Of a stretch of DNA of 64,000 nucleotides, positions 11,662 to 22,762 are shown in pieces. Under the pieces are notes generated by a model that was not told where the DNA came from, searched no databases, and was given only the letters and a program-made list of their open reading frames with translations. The stretch's first letter is position 1; each line of letters starts with the position of its first letter. The stretch covers positions 87,641,013-87,705,012 of the forward strand of contig NC_133770.1 in the NCBI RefSeq assembly GCF_003597395.2, in the 5' to 3' direction. The DNA comes from Chelonoidis abingdonii (Eukaryota > Chordata > Testudines > Testudinidae). The translations under genes and the position numbers were made by a program.

Positions 11662-12318
11662 TTATGCTCATACACCACCTCACATTTGATTACAATCATA
11701 TCTTTACTGCTCATATCATTCAGAATGCTGTTGTAAAGATCATTTTTGTAGCCTGTCACTCTGACCACGTCATCCCTCTCTTCGCATCCCTCCCCTGGCT
11801 CCCCCTTTTCTATTGCATCAAACATAAGTTACTTGTATTCGCTTTCAAGGCCTTCCACAGCCAATCCCCACCCTCCCTATCATCTCTCATTTGCTATCGA
11901 GCTGTTAATGCTTGCCTCCAATTGGCCAATGACACCCACCTCCATTGCCCACTTGTTACATTTTCAAACCACCACCATCATGCTTTCTCCCATGCTGCCC
12001 CCTGACACTTGGGAGATGCTCCCAGTAGGCATCCACAAAGCTACCTCATTATCCACCTTCAAATCCCTCCTCAAAACTCTCCTTTGTTGCGATGCCAACA
12101 AAGCACTTGATAATGGTTAGGCTGCTGGTGGTGCTGAGACCACTGCCTATCATGGTGACCAATAATATCTCATTGTTTCCTTGTACTCCCCCCATCAGTC
12201 AGTCTCCCTCTGTTGTCTCTTGTTTTATACTGAGATGGTAAGCCCTTGGGGGTAGGGGCTGTGTTTCTAGTCTGTGTTTTTACAGTGGTTAGCACAGCAA
12301 TGTCCTGGTTTATGACTA
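11662..12318 (+). pseudogene. L2 LINE reverse-transcriptase C-terminus and 3' UTR
   Basis: Codons spell the conserved L2 C-terminal region: a Q-N-A-V-V-K-I-I block, H-V-I-P-L-F-A-S-L-P-W-L-P (the 'hWLP' motif of CR1/L2 reverse transcriptases), F-K-A-F, then W-x-x-L-P and S-L-S-T-F-K-S-L-L-K-T. The last block matches the usual LINE C-terminal S-F-K-x-x-L-K-T pattern. The 3' UTR begins near 12121 and carries the L2 tail (gatggtaagcccttggggg), which breaks off at 12318 where another element has inserted. The tail resumes at 14186. Frames at 11643-12005 and 11833-12120 overlap in different phases, showing a frameshift. Confidence 0.85.
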
Positions 12319-14185
12319 CATGTCACATTCTGAGATGCAATCCAGGCCAGTAAGGAGTCACCGCATGCACTATAACTCTGGGTGCCTTAAATGCTCTGCT
12401 GCTGTGGCGCATTGCCTGGACACCAACAGCCAGCAGCATGCCTACAACACAACAGTCCCACTGGGGTCTCCACCAGGTTGGTGACTTTCTGCAGGATGAT
12501 TCCAACACACTACCAGTACTGAATTTTCCTGAAACCACCTGCCCAGAAATGTTCAGCCCTCTCCTGGAACACTCGGGGAATTAATGAGAGACAAAAGCAC
12601 AGCTGGTTACTTTAACTGGGGTTAACAATCACTTCAATTTAAACACATCACTAGGTTGGTTTAGATAAAAAGTCAAACAAGTTAATTAGCAAAACAAGAG
12701 GAGTTTTAAGTGAGTTCAAGTACAAGGGATAAAGACAAAATGGTTACAAGCAAATGAAAGTAAAATATGTTTTCTATTAGCCAAGACTTAACTCAACAAG
12801 CTATAGCCTTGGTTCAAGGTAGACTTCTTATTAATCTTTTTCTTTCCAGCCGTGGCTGACTTTCTCTCAGTCAGGACCTTCTGCAGAAGTACCAGGTGTT
12901 GGTTTCCCCTTGTTGGCCTAGGTGAAAGATTTTTACCTAAGCAGGTTTCTCACCTATATTCAGTTCCAGAGACTTCAACCCCCACTCCCTTGGTTGAAAG
13001 ACCAATCAATTTGAGCTTGCCAGAACTCTAGCCCCTTGTGTTTGTCCAGCCAAGATGTTTCTTCTCTCTCCTTATATCTTCCCAAGTCACTGTTTTGTCC
13101 CCTGGTTCAGGATGACCTCATGCAGTTCTTCCCCTTCTGTGGGCTTCCCATCCCCCTGCTGATTCATATGTAAATAAGGCTTCCATTTTCTTGCTTAATT
13201 TAATTGGCAACAGGTAGACAACTGGATTCCCTGGTGTCTGAGAGAAAACCTGTTTCTCTGTTTGGTAACAAACTTTAAAGCCTATTGGTGAATATTCATA
13301 ATTCCTCATATAGTGTTAATATATACATTTCACAATGATATTCATCACCAGTGTGCCATTAGTTGTCATAAAGGACCTGTGGCAAAGTACCTGCCTCTCC
13401 TTTTGTTAGCTCAGTCCTTCTTAGCCTTGGAGACACAGGCTTGGGCAAAGTAAAAGAAAAAAAAACCTTCCCAATCTCGCAGGGTCTGGCTGATCCCTTC
13501 TCAGCCAGCCCCTTGCTCTAGTTTCCTCTCCTTCTGGGGAGAATGCAATCTGCCTTGCAAGAAGAGTCTCAGAGTTCAGCTACCCCTACTTGCTGGCAGC
13601 TACTCTGCTTCTCTCTTCTCTCCCCCCCCCTTGCTTCCCTGCCAGGGAGGATTTAAAAAGGTCTCCAGCAATTGGGGCCAGCTGAACCTAATTAGTTCCC
13701 TGATAACCCCTGTCCCAGCTGAACCTTATTCCTCCAGGGCTGAGCCTTCTGGGACCAATTACTACCCCTCTCCTGGTAGCTAATTGTCCTGAGTTTGCCA
13801 CAGACCCTACTCGATAACACTTTTATAATACAGTAATATTGTATACAATCAGTTGATTCAATTACTTATTTGAGGTTCAGACCACACCTTATAGTTAAGA
13901 GACTATCACACTAGGCTGATGGATTTGTTTACCTGTTATGCAAATGTGCCTTCACTGTCTGATGGTCAGATGATTCAGACAATCAAATACACATTCCTTT
14001 GTCTAGGGCACACTGGGCTTTTGCAGTGCTTGCCAAACACTTTTAAAGACAGTAATGCTAGCACATAACCAAAACTCTTTGTACACACCCATACATACAT
14101 AGGGTATATACCATGACAACAATGTGTTAGGTCTGACAAGAGTTGCTGACACAGAATAATGAACTTCCTATGGGCTTGTGTGTCA
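12319..14185. mobile_element. LTR-like insertion in the L2 tail (unclassified), carries a nested solo LTR
   Basis: The L2 tail reads up to 'gtcctggtttatgacta' (12318) and resumes with 'gggctcctaggtattatggc' at 14191, so the intervening 1.87 kb is an insertion. It starts at or near tgtcacattctg and ends in ...tgtgtgtca. Flanking words gacta and catta fit a decayed 5-bp target duplication. A nested 424-bp LTR sits at 13379-13802. No coding region is recognisable. Family unknown. Confidence 0.55.
13379..13802. mobile_element. Nested solo LTR, 424 bp
   Basis: The ends tgtggcaaag and gtttgccaca form a 9-bp perfect inverted terminus (tgtggcaaa/tttgccaca). The 4-bp word gacc occurs directly on both sides (13375-13378 and 13803-13806), a perfect target duplication. 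The tgtggcaaa start is the same as that of the Gypsy LTRs at 45741 and 50843, which suggests a related Ty3/Gypsy family, although the interiors differ. Orientation is not clear. Confidence 0.85.
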
Positions 14186-14240
14186 CATTAGGGCTCCTAG
14201 GTATTATGGCAATACGAAGAATCAATACTACTAATAAAAG
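14186..14240 (+). repeat. L2 LINE terminal tail, separated end
   Basis: The text 'gggctcctaggtattatggcaatacgaag' is the last part of the L2 tail, and completes the tail that breaks off at 12318. Confidence 0.7.
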
Positions 14241-14400
14241 AACAAGGGAACAGTCAATGAAATGTAAAAGTAACACATTTAAAACTGATCAAAGGAAACA
14301 CCTTTTTTATGCAACACATAAGCAACATGTGGAACTCCTTGCCACAAAACAGAATTAAGACCAAGGATTCTAAAAAGGATTAGACATATATTGGTGATGA
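14241..14400 (+). mobile_element. CR1 LINE fragment
   Basis: Blocks 'cagtcaatgaaatgtaaaag', 'aactgatcaaaggaaacacc' and 'catgtggaactccttgccac' match the region just before the CR1 3' end. The rest of the CR1 tail is eroded. Confidence 0.75.
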
Positions 14401-15704
14401 GAGCACCCACAGTCACAGTAAAAATGGGGGGGCCGGGTTATTTTATATATAGGACTATACACACACGCACTTCATGGCACTCCATTAATTGACAGAAGTT
14501 AGAAAGAAACTTCTATGGCTCGGTTATTTCAGAATTATCCATTGCAGGGTGTCTTGTCCCCCCTCTAAAGTATCTAGTTTTGACCACTGTAAGAGACAGA
14601 ATATTAGGACCACCTTCTGATTGGTTAGGCAGTTCCAGTGGAGGATTATTTTAACAGCCATACGATAATGAGTTTCTGCAGTGAGCACTGAGAGTTCCAA
14701 TAGCGAGTATAATGAAATGAAGTGTGGAAAGCCTGTAGAGGAAGAGTAGGGGGAAGTGATCATTTCCATCCCTAGAATGTCTAAAACCAACCACTTACAG
14801 ATGGGCATACAACCATTTATCCAATTAGCATGGCAAGGGAACTAGAAACCTTAGGTTACATGACAAATAAAAATAAGTTGCTCCATTAGAAAGTTCAGTT
14901 TGTTCCCAACATTCGTACACTATCTTGGATGCATCATGGCACTTCTGAACACAGCAGCAAAGAGGAAGCTGCAGGATTCAGTTTGCTACAATCAATATTT
15001 CTCTGCTGCTTTCGGAGCTCTGCACTCAAATCACATTGCCCAGGTTTTGAGAATAGTAATAATTTCAGTTATCCATGTCTCAAGTGTATATTTTTCATTT
15101 ATGGCTTACTCAATTTCTATTCAATTACAAAAATGAGAAACGTCAAGGTTATTTATTTTCTAGCACAAGAATAACCATTCATTTTTAGAGCATTTACTGT
15201 TTCATAGGCTGCAGCAGTATAGGCAGAGGACTTCACATTTGCAATTAGATTCGTGTAACCCAGTACATTTAAAAGGATAAATCAAATCATCACTGCCTGC
15301 AATAGTTTTTCATCTTTAAACCCTCCCACAAATTTTAAGTCTGAATTTCTTCATTGATAAGCTAAGAGAGAACCATAGTTTATGTTACATTTAAACCAAT
15401 TATGCAGGAATTCATCAGCCAGAACCTTAGCTGGCTAAGTCAATGCAGCTTCACTGATTTTAATGCAGCTAGGCTAGTTTATACCAGTGGAGGGTATGGC
15501 CCAATGCATACAGCATAATAAGCAGGAGATGTGTCATGAAAGCACCACTCTAGCTACCTAAATTACACACATGCTACAACAGCCAGAAGAAAAAAAACTG
15601 GAACTCAGCCTTCTGTTCCAAAAACTGGGATGCCCGTAGTTTCAGGGCTTATAGCCTGCTTAGCTCCATATAGTGATTTTCCTCAGTAGATGTCAATATA
15701 CATT
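14401..15704. other. No gene seen
   Basis: A G-run lies at 14426-14432 and a short CA repeat at 14458-14468. Open frames at 14524-14808 (minus) and 14900-15136 (plus) have no motif. A low-complexity palindromic-type amniote repeat (cagcttcactgattttaatgcagct) is suggested near 15445-15480. Confidence 0.4.
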
Positions 15705-15870
15705 ACAAAGATAGGCAGGCATTACAACTCCAGTTTTACAGCAGGGAAACAAAGGCACAGAAAGTTTAGGTGATCTGCCCAAAGTTATACAGTGGGACAG
15801 TGTCAGAGCCAAAACATAGACTCCAGATCACCTGACTTACCATCGAAACCCCTACCTACTTGATAAGGCT
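15705..15870 (-). repeat. MIR (CORE-SINE) copy
   Basis: Read on the minus strand, the segment has the MIR order: a 'ggagtctatgttttggctct' block, an 'actttgggcagatcacctaa' block, a 'ctgtgcctttgtttccctgc' block, then 'tgtaaaactggagttgtaat'. Confidence 0.85.
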
Positions 15871-18475
15871 GTTTACCAATCATATCTCCAATATTTTTAC
15901 TTCAACTGTGATTCTGACCTGACCAATTTTTGTATTTAAAAAACAAATAAAAAACAAGTCTGTACAATTGAGAGCAAGACAGCAAGAGAGAGAATTCTTT
16001 CTTTGACAGAGCTGCTACTGCTTTAGTTTCACCTTCATTAATAAGAAGGTACTATAAAAGTCTAATGGTTTGATGATAATTGGCCTAACGTTTTTTCTTA
16101 ATCTTTAATGCAGAGCAAAAATACCTAACTGGACAACCAGACATTGCATTTCTGTGGACATGGCTCATTAAAAGCCAAGTTTTCCTAATACTCTGGCATC
16201 CGATTATAGGGTACTGGTAGCTCATTCAGAAGCCCTGCATGGCAACGTTAAGAATTATGAGCAATGCTTGCTATTCAATAACTGATTCTTAAGCAACGTC
16301 GTTAACATTTCATTACATAAATGAAGCCAGCCCGCACTGTCCTATTCACTGCTCACTCCTGAAATCTCCAGAAACAAAAATCCTTTTCTCCCTATTGAAG
16401 GATAATTTTCATGAGGGCCAAATGAAACCTAACATCTGATGAGTTAGTCCAACACACCCAGTTGTTCTTCCAGTACGGAAAAGTATGGCCAGCAGAAATC
16501 TTAGAGATGGTAACACAGAGAACTTTTCACAAGACTTCCTTTATTGTATTTTATTTTTACATCTATATATTGTATGTATTTGTAATGCGCCCATCACAGG
16601 GATTAAAAATTTATTCAAAGACAGAATGGATTTGCTCTCTCTGCACTATGGAGGTTAATGGGAGTTTTGCCACTCACTTCAATTGTGTAGGATCAGGCCA
16701 TTAGGGAGATTGGTCAACAATACTGCTTTATATCTGCCTGTCATCAGCTTTGTCCTCTCAAATTTAAACTGACATAAATTGCTTCTAATAGGCAATTTTT
16801 CTTTACTGGGTGGCATGGTGTGCTGATATACATCAAATCAATATCACAATTTGTTTATACCTGGCCAGTGAGGTATACCATACTGAATTTCAGTGTTAAG
16901 TGTCCTCAATGTTCTATACCATTCATAAATTTATGACATTTATTGGAACAATGCAAAAACCCGAACGTAATTCATTGTTTAGGGAGCACCCTGGGAGTGT
17001 CTATTCTCCATGTCTTCAAATATGTTATATCAGCTCTTCATAAATGAGATTAATTAACTGGTTGTCCTCTTGTTGTCTACAGAGAAATAACTATAATGCT
17101 TAAAATAAAATTTAATATCTAGCCAGATGGATTGTCCTCCTGCCCCCACCCTGCCCAGCACTGAAACTTCCACTGCTTGGTAGCTATTCTTTTTAATCAT
17201 TGTTCTTTCTGTAAGAACATACAAGTAGGTCTGAATTATATTTTTCTGTATGAGGACATGTGAAATGAATCCTGTGTTAGGTTGAGATCCACTGACATGG
17301 AAGTACAATCTCATGAAACAGAGATGAAACATCCGTTACTTTTGTGTGGATATAATGAACAAACTTTAAAAGTTTTGCCTTTTTGACTGATTTTTCCAGT
17401 TTGAGAGATATTGGAGAAAACCACTGGAACTGGTCGAAATTGTCAAAATGGGATTTCTTTTTAAGTTTACCCACTGTGCAAATACATATTTTATCTTTGC
17501 ATTCAGCTTTCTTGAGAAGCCTCCACACATTTACAGCAGAATATATTCTGATATGGACCTCTGTGCTTTTGAGGGCCCAGTTCAAAAAGCATCCCTAATT
17601 CAAGAAAGCATTTAAGTACATATATACTTTTTTCTTAAAAAGAGAGGGATTTCAGTACAAGTTTAAGTGCTGTCCTGAATTAGGGACTGATTGAGTTAAT
17701 TCAAAATTATGATAATTTCTTTATTGATAATAAAATCTGTTGTGCCATTTATTAAAGACTCAGCATCTTGCTCAATAACTTTTCACAAATTTATTTTATA
17801 CTTTTGAAGTCTCTCCTTATTCAAACTCTTCCTAAATTCACTTACTATTTTAATGTTTAAAGTAATTGCCTTTTAATATAAATCAAAGCGGGACTGTGAA
17901 TTTTGAAATTTCTAACATTTATTTTTTTTATTTAGAGTCAAATTAATTTGTTAAATTACTAATGTTTATAATCCATACCTATGAATAAATCTTCTTTCTT
18001 CTTCGTAGTTCTTTGATGATATTATTATTACAAGATATCATTTTTGGTGCTAGATTAATTAAAACCATGAAATAGTTCCTGAGATTTACAACAGAAGGTG
18101 AAATCATTAAGGATGTGATCCTACTCCTATCAAACACAATGGCAAAATATTCACTGATTTCTATGGTGCAGAATTCGGGCCCAATGGACAGATGTGCATC
18201 TCTGTGGAAATACCAGTATAGTGTCCTGAAAATGCTGCAAAGTTCCCCATCTCAAACCTTCCTCTTAATCCTTCTGTTTATGGTTTGGGGTGGGAAAAAA
18301 CGAGGCATCCTGCCCACTACTTCTGCGGGTTCCCCCAAAGCCCATGTGGCTCTGTTAGGGGCACAGGGACTTGTGTGCAGAGGTTCAAACACCCTGGCTG
18401 ATCTCAGCTGGCAGGTCAGAGGGGCATAAAGAAGGAAGGGGACAGAGCCCAAACCATACATTAATATGAACAGAT
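15871..18475. other. No gene seen; AT-rich
   Basis: Long AT-rich interval without recognisable exons. Short frames at 16462-16704, 17054-17332, 17277-17585 and 18115-18429 lack family motifs. The passages near 16635-16705 and 18110-18180 resemble old amniote repeats built around 'cacttcaattgtgtaggatcaggcc'-type text; I cannot place their ends. Confidence 0.4.
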
Positions 18476-18741
18476 AGGCTGCGTCTACCCAGAAATCAGA
18501 GGTGTGACTGCTGCAAGTGTAGCCCCACCTGAGCTACCTAGTCTGAGTAAAAATGGTAGTGAAGCCACGGCAGCACAGGCTGTACAAGCCTCCCTGGCAC
18601 CCTGATTGTGTACTTGAGAGCTAACCCCTTCCGACACGGCTTCACTTCCACTGTTACGTAAGCTAGCTAGATCAAAGTGAGTTCGGGTATGTCTACAGGT
18701 GCTGCCGTCACACCTCTAATTGCAGGGTCGACATACCCTTA
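18476..18741. mobile_element. Foldback MITE with long inverted repeat
   Basis: The left arm (ggctgcgtctaccc, agaggtgtgactgctgca, tggtagtgaagccacggc) is matched inverted by the right arm (gacacggcttcacttccact, gctgccgtcacacctct, gtcgacataccctta). The whole 266-bp unit can fold into one imperfect hairpin. The flanks suggest a TA or TWA target duplication, which would fit Tc1/mariner- or Harbinger-type elements; the class is inference. Confidence 0.7.
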
Positions 18742-19873
18742 GAATCACATGCAGAAATAAAACGAGAGCCAGGGCTGTCTATGGAGCACAGCTGCATTAT
18801 GCTTTATGAAGAACTACTAAGGACCTGGATCTTGAAAAGCACTGAGCATTCCTATGAGTGCTGGAAGTAGACGGCACTCAGCACCTAGAAGGAGTGCTCA
18901 GCACATTGCAGGATAGTGTGGGGACGCACATGAATTCCGCACAACTTGAACTTTCCAAGTAATCATCAAAGGAAACCTCACATTTAGGGATTATTGCAAT
19001 AATCCAATCTGGATGTGGCAAAGGCCTGGCCCAACTGTTTTCAGTGTTGATGCTGCTTCATCTCTGCCTGGCAGCTTTCTTTTCATGCCACTGGGCCTCT
19101 CTTTTTCCTCCATACTACATTTAACACTCAATTGATAACTTACACCTTCAAACCTTCAAGTGTGTGCTATTAAAACATTTCAAACCTCTTCTGGAGGTCA
19201 GCCTCACACCCTCAGAGCAGCAGGTGCAACTGGAACAAAGGACTCATTTTAAAATGTATATGCTATTATATCCTCATATTTAAGTTCGTGTTTGAAAGGG
19301 ATACCAAGTATTAAACTGCCTAATGTATGATCCACAAGAGAAATAAAAATACTCTCTCTGTGTGTACTAAGAATGATTTTATTAATGACTGTGGTGGGGT
19401 CTTGCTCCAGTAGCCTGTTTCAAACTCCCACCCCTTACCTCAGGATGGAGAACCTTCCTACAGCTTTTGGACAGACAGGAATTCACCCTGAAGTCAACAG
19501 TCAGCTTTATCATGTCAGCAAACAAGCAGTCCCAGAGCCTCTCCAGCATCAGTTCCTCAATCATCAATCAAGGCACCGCCTTCCTTTTGGGCTCTGGCTG
19601 ATTTCTGTGCACAGAGTGCACATTGTGGCTACATATAGGTTGCTCCCTGGGCTTGCCCTCCAACCTTGAGCTCAGATTTCAGCTTGCTGTGTCCAGGCAG
19701 CAGCTACAGGTGCCCCCTGTCCAGTAGTCCTTTCTTGAAAAGCATCCTCCTCCTGCAATCGCAAGAGCCCTGACAGCATGAAGTAGGAGTGGGATTTCCT
19801 GCCAAATCCCTAGCCAGTCAGTGCTTTGGGAGCAGAAGGCTGGTCCTTTCACACTTGATATGTAGAGTGTACA
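18742..19873. other. No gene seen
   Basis: No gene supported. A moderately GC-rich stretch at 19390-19860 has short frames on both strands without motifs and may be another LTR-like relic. Confidence 0.35.
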
Positions 19874-21153
19874 CCTGGGGGAATTCTGCATCATTGCATG
19901 TGCGCAGAATTCATGTCGCCCACAGATTTCTTTGCTTCCCCACAGAAAAATGACTTTCTGACATGAAAGCAAAGGGAAGCTGCAAGAGCAGTCACGCAGC
20001 ACTCCCTAACTGTGTAGGTACATTGTTTCAGGCACGCGGAGCAGCTGGCGGAGAGGTAAATCATCACAGGCTAGGGACATCCCAGGCAGTGGCTCCTATC
20101 CTGAGCCAGGATCAACTGCTAGTCCTGGAGGCAGGAGAGGATGGACTTTCCTCTTCCCCTGCAAGGAGTGGATGGGGTTGTCTCATACCCACCCCAAAAA
20201 GCTCCCCCAGCTGCAGGAAGCTCAGCATCCTCCCCCGCTTCCTGCCCCCACTGCTCCTCAGCTGCGGGGGAGGGGAGCGGGGACTGTGCAGGGAGCTGCT
20301 CCCCCATCTACCCAACTCCCATGCTTCCGGACCTCCCATGCCCAGACACCCCTGCCAAGCCTCACCCTGTACACCCAGAACTCCCATAGCCCTCCATACC
20401 TGAACTTTGCCCCGCTGAACCTCAATCCCTGCATCTGGAGCCCCATGCACCCAACCCCCCTGCCTCTGGACTCCTACCCCTACACCCAGACCACCCCCCA
20501 CTGAGGTCCCTGCATTCAAATCCCCACCCTGATGTCCCACCCCCAGCACCACTCTGAGCCCCCACATCCAGACCCCCATATCACTGACCCCAACTAGCTG
20601 GACCCAGACCCCACCCCACCAAGCCCCACACTCCCAGCACCCAGACCCCCCCTGCTGAGATCCCTCCACTGAATCCCAACCACTTTCACCTGGAAGCCCC
20701 TGCAGAGTCCCATTGCCCCTCCACCTGGAACCCCCCCAACGAGCCTCTGTGCATCCAGATCCCCCCACACCTAGACCCCTCACTGAGCTGCCTGCACCCA
20801 GATTGTCCCACACAGAATCATCTCACCCCACACCTGGATCCCTCCACACTTGGATCCTGCCTGCCCCACACCTGCTCTGCCTGGTGCAGCGGGGCAGGGC
20901 CTCAAGGTGTTTCTGGGACAGGCCCAGCCCCTGTGCTGTGTCAGGGTTGAGTGCAGCCTCAACACTGAGTCTGTGTCCCAGGGGTGGCGAAGGTGAGAAG
21001 GAGGCTACAGGGTGATCTCCCACCCTTGTGCAGCCAGTGGCCTGTGCTCCCCACTGCCATGCTGCAGAGACTATTTATTGACAAAGAAAACTTGCAGAAT
21101 TCTAAAATATTGTATGCAGAATTTTTTATTTTTTGTCGCAGAATATCCTCAGG
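19874..21153. mobile_element. Inverted-terminus DNA element, 1.28 kb, with C-rich core
   Basis: The left end cctgggggaattctgcatca is the imperfect inverse of the right end tgtcgcagaatatcctcagg. A second pair (gcagaattcatgtcgcc on the left, ttgtatgcagaattttt on the right) supports a longer inverted terminus. The 8-mers outside the ends (agtgtaca, agtaaaga) match 5 of 8, compatible with an old hAT-like duplication but not proof. No transposase frame is present. Both strands carry long open frames only because of the C-rich core. Confidence 0.68.
20300..20860 (+). repeat. C-rich degenerate minisatellite
   Basis: Irregular repeats of a 30-45 bp theme containing 'ccccctgcacccagacccc' and 'ccactgag'. 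The extreme strand asymmetry (C-rich plus strand) produces a 233-codon minus-strand frame at 20112-20813 that is glycine- and tryptophan-rich. I regard it as non-coding. Confidence 0.75.
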
Positions 21154-22319
21154 AGTAAAGAGTGGGGATGCCTCATGAGGAATAATAAATTATGCCGGAC
21201 TCTTAAGGGGACAGCACAATATAAATGGAGAACTCAAAATGTTTTGCTGCCTGGTTTGTTTTTTAATACTTTGAAAATGTTGAACTATTTTCCAGAATAA
21301 CAACATATACAGTAACAGAGAGCACTGCTGGATCTGCATTGGTTCAATGAGTCATACTCCTAAATCACTTATGTGCTTTTGAAAATCTCACTTTTAGGCA
21401 CCTAGACAGATTCACAAGACTAACTGTAGTCTTCTATTTTTGAAAGTTTCAGCTAATTAGGAAATTTACATGTCTGTGAGCAGCTCTGGCTCTTTAAAAA
21501 ACACCATAGTTGTCATTATCACACTGTAAATGTGTAGCACTGCTCTACCTTTCACTTCAAGGAGGAGATTCTAATTTGTTATAGAGCCTTCTGAAGTACA
21601 TTGGTTGCTGGAACTGAAAAATTATTTGTTTAACGTTGTTTGTTCTTCACCTAATATCCAGTTGTTTAGACAGAGTTCCTTGAGCAAGGCTCATGCTTCT
21701 CTTTTTCTCTTTGGAAAGCACCTAGCACATTCTGCATGCAACTGGAAATAAACAAACAAGATTAACAAACAACAACTAAAACTACAGTTCCATCACCCAA
21801 AACATTTTTCAGACTAGTGCAAATTGTGAGCAATCACACCTGGAGTTTTGATTCAGCCATCCAGCTCTACTGAGGAAAGCATATGCTTAACTTTAGGTAC
21901 ATGTTCAAGTCCCATTGATTTCAGTGTCTAACAGTAATCCTGCAACATCCCTGAAGGACTCAAACTGCATTGTTGAAATAGCCAGATTTTCTATAAACTT
22001 CTAGTGGTACCACATTTCTGCTCAGATGGACACGAGAGCCACTGGACCAGCATGTGCTACCCAACACTAGAAAGTGGAGATAGGCCCCGACAGCCGCAGC
22101 AAATAACAAGTCTTCAGCAATCTGCAGTTGTCGTCACCCACCATTTTAGCTACCTCCTCTGACAAGTACGGTAGCAGGGACCGCTATGGGTATGACTGCA
22201 GTAGAACATGAACATGCATTATAGAGTACTCTCCACAATGACTCGAGATGTATCCTTAATCCCTGATTAGTCCTTAGTCCCTGATCTGTCTTGCCTTTCC
22301 ATACCATGACAAAATAAGA
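21154..22319. other. No gene seen; L2 tail-like fragment at 21665-21760
   Basis: The only recognisable item is 'agttccttgagcaaggctc' with 'gaaagcacctagcacattct' near 21675-21735, an L2/MIR tail fragment on the plus strand. The rest is AT-rich with no gene signal. Confidence 0.5.
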
Positions 22320-22762
22320 AGAACATAAGAATGGCCCTAGTGGGTCAGACCAAAGGTCCATCTAGCCCAGTATTCTGTCTTCCAACAGTGGCCAGTGCCA
22401 GGTGCCCCAGTGGGAGTGAACAGAACAGATGATCATCAAGTGAGCCATCACCTGTCACTCACTCCCAGCTTCTGGCAAACAGAGGCTAGGGACACCATTT
22501 CTGCCCATCCTGACTAATAGCCATTGATGGACTTATCCTCCATGAATTTATCTAGTTCTTTATTGAACCCTGTTATGGTCTTGGCCTTCACAACATCCTC
22601 TGGCAAGGAATTCCACAGGGTGACTGTGCGTTATGTGAAGAAATACTTCCTTTTGTTTAAAACCTGCTGCCTAATAATTTCATTTGGTGACCCCTAGTTC
22701 TTGTGTTATGCAAAGTAGTAAACAACACTTCCTTATCTACTTTCTCTACATAGAGTGAGAAC
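22320..22762 (-). mobile_element. CR1 LINE, 3'-end copy
   Basis: On the minus strand this is the turtle-type CR1 end. From right to left it carries a cysteine-free coding remnant, 'cctgtggaattccttgccag' (inverse), 'aactagataaattcatggag' and 'tccatcaatggctattagtc'. It closes with 'ggtctgacccactagggcca' and 'ttcttatgttctt'. The 3' terminus lies near 22320 and the copy is 5' truncated near 22762. Confidence 0.93.

Noticed and set aside
9459..11671. 8-mer atgctcat at both edges of the first L2 gap as a hAT-type target duplication
   Set aside because: Each copy can be read as part of the L2 sequence itself, and the inserted unit starts and ends like an LTR, not a hAT element.
20112..20813. 233-codon minus-strand open frame, the third longest frame in the window
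   Set aside because: It lies over the C-rich minisatellite inside an inverted-terminus element; extreme base skew removes stop codons, and the peptide is a low-complexity Gly/Trp/Val pattern.
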